Shown piece after piece: positions 45,410 to 57,667 of a stretch of 64,000 nt of DNA. The notes beneath the pieces were generated by a model. That model made no database searches. It had not been told where the DNA came from and saw only the letters and a list, made by a program, of their open reading frames with translations. The translations under genes were made by a program, and so were the position numbers. Every line of letters starts with the position of its first letter. Within the stretch, counting starts at the first letter, position 1. The stretch lies in assembly GCF_047675955.1 (NCBI RefSeq), contig NW_027327628.1:124001-188000 (forward strand), written 5' to 3'. The DNA is from Chlorocebus sabaeus (taxonomy: Eukaryota; Chordata; Mammalia; Primates; Cercopithecidae).

Positions 45410-47160
45410 TCGGTGAGGTGTATTAACAAAACACAGGGCAGTTTCTCAGAAATCTTCTTTCCAGTTTTTAATGGAAGATATTTCCTTTTCCATCATAGCC
45501 CTCTATTAGTTTCGAAATATCACTTTGCAAATTTCACAAGAATAGTGTTAGTGAACGGCTTCTTGAGGGTAAAGCTCAAACTCTGTGAGATGAACTAACA
45601 GAACAGAAAGCAGTTTCTCAGAGAGCTTCTTTTCGGTTTTTAACGAAAGATATTTCCTTTTTCACCATAGCTCTCTATGGGTTTCCAAATTTCACTTTGC
45701 AAATTCCACAAGAACAGTCTTAGTAAACGGCTTCTTGAGGGAAAATCTGTAACTCTGTGAGATGAATGAACAGAACACAAAGCAGTTTCTCAGAAAGCTT
45801 CTTTAAAGTTTTTAAGGAAGATATTTCCTTTTCCACCATAGCCCTCTATGGGCTTCCAAAAATCACTTTGCAAATTTCACAAGAACAGTCTTAGCGAAAG
45901 GCTTCTGGAGGGATAAGCTGTAACTCTGTGAGATGAATTAACAGAACACAAACCAGTTTCTCAGAAAGCTTCTTTTTAGATTTTATCTTAGGATATTTCC
46001 TTTTTCACCATAGCCTTCAATGGGCTTCCAAATATCACTTTGCAAATTCCACAACAACAGTCTTATCGAAAGACTTCTTGAGGGAAAAGCTGTAACTCTG
46101 TGAGATGAATTAACAGAACTCAAAGCAGTTTCTCAGAAATCTTCTTTCCAGTTTTTAACGGAATATATTTACTTTTTCACCATAACCCTCTATGGGCCTC
46201 TAAATATCACTTTGCAAATTCCACAAGAACAGTCTTAGCGAAAGGCTTCTTGAGAGGAAAGCTGTGACTGTGTGAGATAAATTAACAGAACACAATGCAG
46301 TTTCTCGGAAATCTTCTTTCCAGTTTTTAACGGAAGATATTTCCTTTTTCACCATAGACCTCTTCGGGCTTCCAAATATCACTTTGCAAATTTCACAAGA
46401 AAAGTCTTAGTGAATGGGTTCTTTAGTGGAAAGCTGTAACTCTGTAAGATGAATTAACAGAACGAAAAGCGGTTTCTCAGAAAGCATCTTTTTTTTTTTT
46501 TTTAACTTAGGATATTTCCTTTTTCACCATGGCCTTCTAGGGGCTTCCAAATATAACTTTTCAAATCCCACAAGAACAGTCTTCCCGAAAGGCTTCTTGA
46601 GGTGAAAGCTGTAACTCGGTGAGATATATTAACAGAACACACGGCAGTTTCCCAGAATGCTTCTTTCCAGTTTTTACCCGAAGATATTTCCTTTTTAACC
46701 ATAGCCCTCTATGGGCTTCCAGATATCACTTTGCAAATTTCACAAGAAAGGTCCTAGTGACGGGCTTCTTGAGGGGAAAGCTGTAACTCTGTGAAATGAA
46801 TTAACAGAACACAAAGCAGTTTCTCAGAAAGCTTCTTTTCTGTTTTTTTCTAAGGATATATCCTCTTTCATCATAGTCCTCTATGGGCTTCAAATATCAC
46901 TTTGCAATTTGCTCAAGAACAGCCTTAGTTAAAGGCTTCTTGAGGTGAAAACTTTAACTCAGTGAGATGTATTAACAGAATACACGGCAGGTTCTCAAAA
47001 AACTTCTTTCCAGTTTTTAATGGAAGATATTCCCTTTTTCACCGTAGCCATCTATGGGTTTCGAAATATCACTTTACAAATTTCACAAGAATAGTGTTAG
47101 TGAACGGCTTCTTGAGGGGAAAGCTGAAACTCTGTGAGATGAACTAACAGAACAGAAAGC
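45410..47160 (-). repeat. Two copies of an old 9-monomer (about 1.55 kb) unit junction
   Basis: Two adjacent monomers at 45413-45640 recur at 46962-47190. The shared order is GTATTAACA, TTTTTAATGGAAGATATT, a TTTCGAAATATCACTTT segment, TTTCACAAGAATAGTGTTAG, TGAACGGCTTCTTGAGGG, and GAACTAACAGAACAGAAAGC with CTCAGAGAGCTTC. The offset is about 1549 bp, nine monomers. The same pair of subtypes in the same order also appears near 3595, 5150, 35525, 37065 and 49195. Confidence 0.7.
46489..46503. repeat. T15 homopolymer replacing the CTTTCCAGTTTTT segment
   Basis: The monomer reads AAAGCATC followed by 15 T and AACTTAGG. The normal CAG within CTTTCCAGTTTTTAAC is lost into a pure T-run. It may be a slippage expansion or the scar of an abortive poly(A) insertion at the favoured TTTTT/AA site; no other foreign sequence is present. 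Confidence 0.6.
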
Positions 47161-50100
47161 AGTTTCTCAGAGAGCTTCTTTTCTGTTTTTAACGGAAGAC
47201 ATTTCCTTTTTCACCATAGCTCTCTAAGGGCTTCCAAATAATTCTATGCAAATTACACAAGAACAGTCTTAGTGAACAGCTTCTTGAGTGGAAAGCTGTA
47301 ACTCTGTAAGATGAACTAACAGAACACAAAACAGTTTCACAGAAAACTACTTTTCTTTTTTTAACTTATGATATTTCCATTTTCACCATTGCCCTCTATG
47401 GGCTTCCAAATATCACTTTGTAAATTCCACAAGGATAGTCTTAGCGGAAGGCTTCTTGAATGAAAAGCTGTAACTCTGTGAGATGAACTAACATAACACA
47501 AAGCAGTTTCTCAGAAATGTTTTTTTCTGTTTTTAACTGAAGATATTCCTTTTTCACCAAAGCCTTCTATGGGCTTCCAAATATCACATTGCATATTACA
47601 CAACAACAGCCTTAGTGAAAGGCTTCTTGAGGGGAAAGCTGTAACTCTGTGAGTTGAGTTAACAGAACACAGAGTAGTTTCTCAGAAAGTTTTTTCCAGT
47701 TTTTAACTGAAGATATTTCCTTTTTCACCGTAGCCCTCTATGGGCTTCCAAATATGAATTTGCATATTGCACTAGAATAGTCTTAGTGAACGACTTCTTG
47801 AGGGGAAAGCTCAAACTCTGTGAGATGAACTAACAGAACACAAAGCAGTATCTCATAAAGCTTCTTTTCGGTTTTTAATGGCAGATATTCCCTTTTTCAC
47901 CATAGCCTTCTATGGGCTTCGAAATTTCATTTTGCAAATTCCACAAGAACAGTCTTAGTGAAAGGCTTCTGCAGGGACAAACTGTAACTCTGTGAGATGA
48001 ATTAACAGTACACAAAGCAGCTTCTCCGAAAGCTTCTGTTCAGTTTTTATCTTAGGATATTTCCTTTTTCACCATAGCCTTCTAAGGGCCCCAAATATCA
48101 CCTTGCAAATTCCACAAGAACAGTCTTAGCGAAAGGCTTCTTGAAGGGAAAGCTGTAACACTGTGAGTTGAATTAAGAGAACACAAAGTAGTTTCTCAGA
48201 AAGCTTCTTTCCAGTTTTTAACTGAAGATATTTCCTTTTTCACCATAGCCCTCTTTGGGTTTCCAATATCACTTTGCAAATTTCACAGGAACAGTCTCAG
48301 TGAACGGCTTCTTGAGGGTAAAGATGTAACTCTGTGTGATGAACTAACAGAACACAAGGCAGTTTCTGAGAAAGCTTCTTTCCGATTTTTTTCTTAGGAT
48401 ATTTCCATTTTCACCCTAGCCATCTATGGGCTTCGAAATATCACCTTGCAAATTCCCCAAAAACAGCCTTAGCGACCGGCCTCTTGAGGAGAAAGCTGTA
48501 ATACTGTGAGTTGAATTAACAGAAAACAAACAAGTTTCTCAGAAAGCTTCTTTTCAGTTTTACCTTAGGGTATTTTTTTTTTCACCATAGCCCACAATGG
48601 GCTTCGAAATATCACTTTGCAAATTCCACAAGAACAGTCTTAGCAACAGACTTCTGGAGGGGAAAGCTATAACTCTGTGAGACGAATTATCAGAACACAA
48701 AGAAGTTTCTCAGAAATCTTCTTTCCAGTTTTTAACGGAAAATGTTTCCTTTTTCACAGTAGCTCTATCTGGGCTTCCAAATATCACATTGCAAATTCCA
48801 CAAGAACAGTCTTAGTGAACGGCTTCTTGAGGGGAAAGCTGTAAATCTCTGAGATGAATAAACAGAACACAAAGCAGTTTCTCAAAAAGTTTCTTTCCAG
48901 TTTTTAACTAAACATATTTCCTTTTTCACCATAGCCCTCTATGGGCTTCCAAGATCACTTTGCAAATTCCACAAGAACAGTTTTAGCGAAAGGCTTCTGG
49001 AGTGAAAATCTGTAATTCTGTGAGGTGAATAAACAGAACATAAAGCAGTTTCTCAGAAATCTTCTTTCCAGTTTTTATCTTAGGATATTTCCTTTTTCTC
49101 CATCGCCCTCTATGGGCTTCCAAATATCACTATGCAAATCCCACAGGAACAGTCTTAGCGAAAGGATTCTTGTGGAGAAAGCTGTAACTCGGTGAGATAT
49201 ATTAACAGAACACACGGCAGCTTCTCAGAGTGCTTCTTTCTAGTTTTTAACAGAAGATATTTCCTTTTTCACCATAGCCCTCTATGGGCTTCCAAATGTC
49301 ACTTTGAAAATTACACAAGAACAGTCTTACTGAATGGTTCCTTGAGGGGAAAGCTGTAACACTGTGAGATTAACTAACAGAACACAAAGCAGTTTCTCAG
49401 AAAGCTTCTTCTCGGTTTTAATCTTAGGATATTTCCTTTTTCACCATAGCCATCTATGGGCTTCGAAATATCACTTTGCAAATTCCACAAGTACAGTCTT
49501 AGCGGAAGGTATCTTCAGGGGAATGCTGTGATTTTTTGAGATGAATTAACAGAACACAAAGCAGTACCTCAGAAAGCTTCTTTTCAGTTTTTAACTGAAG
49601 ATATTTCCTTTTTCACCATTGCCCTCTAAGGGCTTCCAAATATCACTTTGCAAATACCACAACAGCAGCCTTAGCGAAAGGCTTCTTGAGTTTAAAGCTG
49701 TAAATCTGTGAGTTGAATTAACAGAAAACACAGCAGTCCCTCAGAAAGATTCTTTTCAGTTTTTATCTTAGGATATTTCCTTTTTCACCCTAGACCTCTA
49801 ATGACTTCCAAACATCACTTGGCAAATTCCACAAGAACAGTCTTAGTGAACGGCTCCTTGAGCGGAAAGCTGTAACTCTGTGAGATGAACTAACAGAACA
49901 GAAAGCCGTTTCTCAGAAAGGTTCTTTTCGGTTTTTATCTTAGGATATTTCCATTTTCACCACAGCCCTCTATGTGATTCCAAATATCACTTTGCAAATT
50001 CCCCAACAACAGCTTTAGCGAAAGGCTTTTTGAGGGGAAAGGTATAACTCTGAGAGATGAATTAACAGAACACAAAGCAGTTTCTCTGAAATCTTCTTTC

Positions 50101-50889
50101 CCGTTTTGAACTGAAGATATTTCGTTTTTCACCATAGCCCTCCATGGGCTTCCCAATATCACATTGCAAATTCCACAAGAACAGCCTTAACGAAAGGCTT
50201 CTTGAAGGGAAAGCTGTAACTCTGTGAGATGAATTAAAGAACACAAAGCAGTTTTTCAGAAAGCTTCTTTCCAGTTTTTAAAGGAAGATATTTCCTTTTT
50301 CACCATAACCGTCTATGGCCTTCCAAATATCACTTGCAAATTCCTCCAGAACTGTCTTATCGAAAGGCTTCTTGAGGGGAAAGCTGTAACTCTGTGAGAT
50401 GAACTAACAGAACACAAGGCAGTTTCTCAGAAAGGTTCTTTCCAGTTTTTAACAGAAGATATTTCCTTTTTCACCATAGCCCTCTACGGGCTTCCAAATA
50501 TCACTTTGCGAATTCTACAAGAACAGGCTTAGCGAAAGGCTTCTTTAGGGGAAAGCTGTATTTCTGTGAGATGAATTAACAGAACACAAAGGAGTTTCTC
50601 AGAAAGCTTCCTTCCAGTTTTCAACGGAAGACATTTTCTTTTACACCATAGCGCTCTATGGTCTTCTAAATATCACTTTCCAAATTCCACAAGAACAGTC
50701 TTAGCGAAAGGCTTCTTGAGGGCAAAGCTGTAACGCTGTGAGATGAATTAGCAGAACACAAAGCAGTTTCTCAGAAAGCTTCTTTCCAGTTTTTACTGAA
50801 GATATTCCATTTTTTCAATATAGACGTCTATAAGCTTCCAAATATCACTTTGCAATTTCCACAAGAACAGTCTAAGTGAAAGGCTTCTT

Positions 50890-50925
50890 GAGGGGAAAGC
50901 TGTAATCAGAAAGCTTTTTTTGAGT
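50890..50925 (-). repeat. Alpha monomer with about 37-bp deletion (GTAATCAGAA junction), copy 2
   Basis: AAGCTGTAATCAGAAAGC has exactly the junction seen at 31959, about 18.95 kb away. Both are followed by a GAGTTTT variant (TTCGAGTTTTCAAC and TTTGAGTTTTTAAC), which supports common origin over two independent deletions. Confidence 0.65.
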
Positions 50926-53889
50926 TTTTAACAGAAGATATTTTCTTTGTCACCATAGTCCTCTATGGGCTTCCAAATATCACTTTGAAATTCCACAAGA
51001 ACAGTCTTAACGAAAGGCTTCTTGAGGGGAAAGCTGTAACTCTGTGAGATGAATTAAGAGAACACAAAGTAGTTTCTCAGAAAGCTTCTTTCAACTTTTT
51101 AACGGAAGATATTTCCTTTTTCACCACAGCCGTCTAGGGGTTTCCAAATATCACTTTGCAAATTCCACAAGAACAGTCTTAGCGAAAGGCATCTTGAGGG
51201 GAAAGCTGTAACTCTGTGAGATGAATTAACAGAACACAAAGCAGTTTCTAAGAAACTTTCTTTCCATTTTTTAACTGAAGATATTTCCTTTTTCACCATA
51301 GCCCTCTATGGGCTTCCAAATATCACTTTGCAAATTCCACAAGAACAGTCTTAGCGAAATGCTTCTTGAGGGGAAAGCTGTAACTCTGTGAGATGAATTA
51401 ACAGAACACAAAGCAGTTTCTCAGAAAGCTTCTTTCCAGTTTTTAACTGAAGATATTTTGTTTTTCACCATAGCCCTCGATGGGCTTCCAAATATCACTT
51501 TGCAAATTCCACAAGAATAGTCTTAGCGAAAGGCTTCTGGAGGGGAAAGCTGTAATTCTGTGAGATGAATTAACAGAACACAAAGCAGTTTCTGAGAAAG
51601 CTTCATTTCAGTTTTTATCTTAGGATATTTCCTTTTTCACCTTACACCTCTATGGGCTTGGAAATATCACTTTGCAAGTTCCAGAAGAACAGTCTTTGCG
51701 AAAGGCTTCTTGAGGGGAAAGCAGTAACTCTGTGAGATGAATTAACAGAACACAAAGCAGTTTCTCAGAAAGTCTCTTTCCAGTTTTTAAAGGAAGATAT
51801 TTCCTTTCTCACCAAAGCCCTCTATGGGCTTCCAGATGTCATCTTGCAAATTCCACAAGAACAGTCTTAGTGATCGGCTTCTAGAGGGGAAAGCTACAAC
51901 TCCGTGCGATGAATTAATAGAACACAATGCAGTTTCTCAGAAAGCTTCTTTTCGGTTTTTATTGTAGGATATTTCCTTTTTCACCATAGCCCTCTACAGG
52001 CTTCCAAATATCACTTCGCAAATTCCACAAGAACAGTCCTAAAGAATGACTTCTTTAGGTGAAATGCTGTAGTTAATAGAACACAAAGCAGTTTCTCAGA
52101 AAGCTTCTTTTCAGATTTTATATAGGATATTTCCTTTTTCACCATAGCCCTCTAAGGGCTTTCAAATATCACTATGAAAATTCACCAAGAACAGTCTTAG
52201 GGTGAAGTTTCTTGAGGGGAAAGCTGTAACTCTGTGAGATGAATTAACAGAACACAAAGCAGTTTCTCAGACAGCTGCTTTCCAGTTTTTAACGGAAGAT
52301 ATTTCCTTTTTCACAATAGCCCTGCATGGGCTTCCAAATATCACAATGCAAATTCCAAAAGAACTGTCTTAGGGAAAGGCTTCTTGAGGGGAAAGCTGTA
52401 ACTGTGTGAGACGAATTGACAGAACACAGAGTAGGTTCTCAGAAAGCCTCTTTCCAGTTTTTAACAGAACATATTTCTTTTTCACCATAGGCCTCTAGGG
52501 GCTTCCAAATATCACTTGGCAAACTACACAAGAACAGTCTTAGCGAAAGGCTACTTGAGGGCAAAGCGGTAACTCTATAAGATGAGTTGACGGAACACAA
52601 AGCAGTTTCTCTGAAAGCTTCTTTCCAGTTTTTATCAGAAGTTATTTCCTTTTTCACCATACCCCCTATGGGCCTCCAAATATCACGTTGCAAATATCAC
52701 AAGAACAGTCTCAGCGAAAGGCTTCCAGAAGGGAAAGCTGTAACTGTGTCAGATGAATTAACAGAACACAAAGCAGTTTCTCAGAAAGCTTCTTTCCAGT
52801 TTTTAACGGAAGATGTTTCCCTTTTAACCATAGCCCTCTATGGGCTTCCAAATATCACTTTGCAAATTCCACGAGAACAGTCCTAGCGAAAGGCTTCTTG
52901 AGGGGAAAGCTGTAAGTCTGTGAGATGAATTAACAGAACACAATGTAGTTTTTCATAAAACTTCTTTTCAGTATTATCTTAGGATATGTCCTTTTTCACC
53001 ATAGCCCTCTATGGGATTCTAATATCACTTTCCAATTTCCACAAAAACAGTCTAAGCGAAAGGCTTCATGAGGGGAAAGCTGTAACTCTGTGAGTTGAAT
53101 TATCAGAAAACAAAGCAGTTGGTCAGAAAGCCTCTTTCCAGTTTTTAACGGAAGATATTTCCTTTTTCACCGTAGCCCTCTAAGGGCTTTCAAATATCAC
53201 TTTGAAAATTCACCAACAACAGTCTTAGGGAGAGGCTTCTTGAGGGGAAAGCTGTAACTCTGTGAGATGAATTAACAGAACACAAAGCAGTTTCTTTCTC
53301 AGAAAGATTCTTTTCAATTTTTAACTGAAGATATTTCCTTTTTCACCATAGACCTCTATGGCCTTCCAAATATCACTTTGCAAATTCCACAAGAAGAGTC
53401 TTAGCGAAAGGCTCCTTGAAGGGAAAGCTGTAAGTCTGTGAGATGAGTTAACAGAACACAAAGCTGTTTCTCAGGAAGCTTCTTTTCAGTTTTTAAAGGA
53501 AGATATTTCCTATTTCACCTTAGCCCTCTACGATCTTCCAAATATCACGTTGCAATTTCCAAAAGAACAATCTCTGCGAAAGGCTTCTTGAGGGGAAAGC
53601 TGTAACTCTGTGAGATGAATTAAGAGAACACAAAGCAGTTTTTCAGAAAGCTTGTTTCCAATATTTACCTGAAGATATTTCCTTTTTCACCATAGCCCTC
53701 TAGGGGTTCCAAATATCACTTTGAAACTGTCACAAGAACAGTCTTAGCGAAAGGCTTCTTGAGGTGAAAGCAGTGACTCTGTGAGGTGAATTAACAGAAC
53801 ACAAAGCAGTTTCTCAGAAAGATTCTTTCCAGTTTTTAACGGAAGATATTTCCTTTTTAACCATATCCCTCTATGGACTTCCAAATATG

Positions 53890-55778
53890 ACTTTGCAAAT
53901 TCCACAAGAACAGTATTCGCGAAAGGCTTCTTGAGGGGAAAGTTGTAACTCTATGAGATATATTAACAGAGCACAAAACAGTTTCTCAGAAAGCTTCTTT
54001 CCAGGTTTTAATGGAAGATATTTCCTTTTTCCCCATAGCCCTCTATGAGCCTCCAAAAATCACTTTGCAAATTCCACATGAACAGACTTTGCGAAAGGCT
54101 TGTTGAGGGGAATACTGTAACTCTGTTAGATGAGTTAACAGAACACAAAGCAGTTTCTCTGAAAGTTTCTTTCCAGTTTTTACCGGAAGATATATCCTTT
54201 TTTTACCATATGCCTCTATGGACTTCCAAATATCACTTTGCAAATTCCACAAGAACAGTCTTAGCGAAAGGCTTCTTGGGGGGAACGCAGTAACTCTGTG
54301 AGATGAATTAACAGAACACAAATCAGTTTCTCAGAAAGCTTCTTTCCAGTTTTTAAAGGAATATAATTCCTTTTTCACCATAGCCCTCTAAGGGCTTCCA
54401 AATATCACTTTGCAAATTCCACAAGAACAGTCTTAGCGAAAGGCTTCTTGAGCGGAATGCTGTAACTCTGTGAGATGGGCTAGGAGAACACAAAGCAGTT
54501 TCTCAGAATACTTCTTTCCAGTTTTTAATTGAAGATATTTCCTTTTTCACCATAGCCCTCTATGGGCTTCCAAATATCAGTTTGCAAATTCCACAAGAAC
54601 AGTCTTACCAAAAGGCTTCTTGAAGGGAAAGCAGTAACTCTGGGAGATGAATTAACAGAACACAGAACAGTTTCTCAGAATGCTTCTTTTCAGTTTTTAT
54701 CTTGGGATATTTCCTTTTTCTCCTTAGCCCTCTATGGGCTTGAAAATATGACTATGAAAATTCCACAAGAACAGTCTTAGCGAAAGGCTTCTTGAGGTGA
54801 AAGCAGTGACTCTGTGAGATGAATTAACAGAACACAAAGCAGTTTCTCAGAAAGCTTCTTTCCAGTTTTTAACGGAAGATATTTCCTTTTTCACCATAGC
54901 CCTCAATGGGTTTCCAAATATCACTTTGCAAATCCCAAGAACAGTCTTACCAAAAGGCTACTTGATGGGAAAGCAGTAACTCTGTGAGATGAATTAACAG
55001 AACACAGAACAGTTTTTCAGAATGCTTCTTTCCAGTTTTTAACGGAAGATATTTCCTTGTTCACAATAGACTTCTATGGGCTTCCAAATATCACTTTGCC
55101 AATTCCCCAAGAAGAGTCTTAGCGTAAGGCTCCTTGAAGGGAAAGTTGTAACTCTGTGAGATGAATTAACAGAACACAAAGCACTTTCTCATAAAGCTTC
55201 TTTCCAGTTTTTAACAGAAGATATTTCCTTTTCCACCATAGCCCTCTTTGGGTTTCCAATTATCACTTTGCAAATTTCACAAGAACAGTCTTAGTGAAAG
55301 GCTTCTTGAGGGGAATGCTGAACACTGTGAGATCAATTAACAGAACACAAAGGAGTTTCTCAGAAAACTTCTTTCCAGTTTTTAACGGAAGATATATCCT
55401 TTTTCACCATAGTCCTCTATGGGCTTCCAAATATCACTGCGCAAATTCCACAAAAATAGATTTAACGAAACGCTCCTTGAAGGAAAGCTGTAACTCTGTG
55501 AGATGAATTAACAGAACACAAAGCAGTTTCTCACAAAGCTTCTTTCCAGTTTTAAACGGAAGTTACTTCCTTTTTCACCGTAGCCCTCTATGGACTTCCA
55601 AATATCACTTTGCAAATTTCACAAGAACAGTCTTCGCGAAAGTCCTCATGAGTGGAAAGCTGTAACTCTGTGAGATGAATTAACAGAAAACAAAGCAGTT
55701 TCTCAGAAAGCTTCTTCCCAGTTTTTAATGGAAGATATTTCCTTTTTCACCTAAACCCTTTATGGGCTTCCAAATATC
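53890..55778 (-). repeat. 11-monomer tandem duplication, copy 1 (1889 bp)
   Basis: Starts in ACTTTGCAAATTCCACAAG followed by the rare AACAGTATTCGCGAAAGG and continues for 11 monomers to the same point at 55779. Nearly every rare variant is repeated in copy 2 in order: GAGCACAAAACAG, CCACATGAACAGACTTTGCG, TTGGGGGGAACGCAG, GATGGGCTAGGAG, TTGAAAATATGACTATG, TCCCAAGAACAGTC, CTTGTTCACAATAG and TTAACGAAACGCTCC. By eye I find about eight substitutions and one T-length difference (54193 region), so identity is about 99.5%. The length is 11 x 171.7. Confidence 0.93.
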
Positions 55779-57667
55779 ACTTTGCAAATTCCACAAGAAC
55801 AGTATTCGCGAAAGGCTTCTTGAGGGGAAAGCTGTAACTCTATGAGATATATTAACAGAGCACAAAACAGTTTCTCAGAAAGCTTCTTTCCAGGTTTTAA
55901 TGGAAGATATTTCCTTTTTCCCCATAGCCCTCTATGAGCCTCCAAAAATCACTTTGCAAATTCCACATGAACAGACTTTGCGAAAGGCTTGTTGAGGGGA
56001 ATACTGTAACTCTGTTAGATGAGTTAACAGAACACAAAGCAGTTTCTCTGAAAGTTTCTTTCCAGTTTTTACCGGAAGATATATCCTTTTTTACCATATG
56101 CCTCTATGGACTTCCAAATATCACTTTGCAAATTCCACAAGAACAGTCTTAGCGAAAGGCTTCTTGGGGGGAACGCAGTAACTCTGTGAGATGAATTAAC
56201 AGAACACAAATCAGTTTCTCAGAAAGCTTCTTTCCAGTTTTTAAAGGAATATATTTCCTTTTTCACCATAGCCCTCTAAGGGCTTCCAAATATCACTTTG
56301 CAAATTCCACAAGAACAGTCTTAGCGAAAGGCTTCTTGAGCGGAATGCTGTAACTCTGTGAGATGGGCTAGGAGAACACAAAGCAGTTTCTCAGAATACT
56401 TCTTTCCAGTTTTTAATTGAAGATATTTCCTTTTTCACCATAGCCCTCTATGGGCTTCCAAATATCAGTTTGCAAATTCCACAAGAACAGTCTTACCAAA
56501 AGGCTTCTTGAAGGGAAAGCAGTAACTCTGGGAGATGAATTAACAGAACACAGAACAGTTTCTCAGAATGCTTCTTTTCAGTTTTTATCTTGGGATATTT
56601 CCTTTTTCTCCTTAGCCCTCTATGGGCTTGAAAATATGACTATGAAAATTCCACAAGAACAGTCTTAGCGAAAGGCTTCTTGAGGTGAAAGCAGTGACTC
56701 TGTGAGATGAATTAACAGAACACAAAGCAGTTTCTCAGAAAGCTTCTTTCCAGTTTTTAACGGAAGATATTTCCTTTTTCACCATAGCCCTCAATGGGTT
56801 TCCAAATATCACTTTGCAAATCCCAAGAACAGTCTTACCAAAAGGCTACTTGATGGGAAAGCAGTAACTCTGTGAGATGAATTAACAGAACACAGAACAG
56901 TTTTTCAGAATGCTTCTTTCCAGTTTTTAACGGAAGATATTTCCTTGTTCACAATAGACTTCTATGGGCTTCCAAATATCACTTTGCCAATTCCCCAAGA
57001 AGAGTCTTAGCGTAAGGCTCCTTGAAGGGAAAGTTGTAACTCTGTGAGATGAATTAACAGAACACAAAGCACTTTCTCTTAAAGCTTCTTTCCAGTTTTT
57101 AACAGAAGATATTTCCTTTTCCACCATAGCCCTCTTTGGGTTTACAAATATCACTTTGCAAATTTCACAAGCACAGTCTTAGCGAAAGGCTTCTTGAGGG
57201 GAATGCTGAACACTGTGAGATCAATTAACAGAACACAAAGGAGTTTCTCAGAAAACTTCTTTCCAGTTTTTAACGGAAGATATATCCTTTTTCACCATAG
57301 TCCTCTATGGGCTTCCAAATATCACTGCGCAAATTCCACAAAAATAGATTTAACGAAACGCTCCTTGAAGGAAAGCTGTAACTCTGTGAGATGAATTAAC
57401 AGAACACAAAGCAGTTTCTCACAAAGCTTCTTTCCAGTTTTAAACGGAAGTTACTTCCTTTTTCACCGTAGCCCTCTATGGACTTCCAAATATCACTTTG
57501 CAAATTTCACAAGAACAGTCTTCGCGAAAGTCCTCATGAGTGGAAAGCTGTAACTCTGTGAGATGAATTAACAGAAAACAAAGCAGTTTCTCAGAAAGCT
57601 TCTTCCCAGTTTTTAATGGAAGATATTTCCTTTTTCACCTAAACCCTTTATGGGCTTCCAAATATCA
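55779..57667 (-). repeat. 11-monomer tandem duplication, copy 2 (1888 bp)
   Basis: Follows copy 1 directly in the same orientation. Homology to the copy 1 end runs on to about 57691, where this copy leaves with CAGTCTTAGCGATAGG instead of CAGTATTCGCG. The exchange point therefore lies in the conserved ACTTTGCAAATTCCACAAGAACAGT segment of a monomer. Differences from copy 1 include CTGTAACTCTATG versus TTGTAACTCTATG, TATATTTCC versus TATAATTCC, CTCTTAAAGC versus CTCATAAAGC, and TTTACAAATATC versus TTTCCAATTATC. Unequal crossing over between sister arrays explains it. Confidence 0.93.

Noticed and set aside
53280..53310. Small extra TTTC in CAGTTTCTTTCTCAG, considered as an insertion
   Set aside because: A 4-bp local slippage duplication in a pyrimidine run; ordinary satellite variation.
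53871..57394. Pairs of identical ORFs (for example 53871 and 55760, 54562 and 56450) suggesting a duplicated gene
   Set aside because: The identity comes from the 11-monomer satellite duplication, not from coding constraint.
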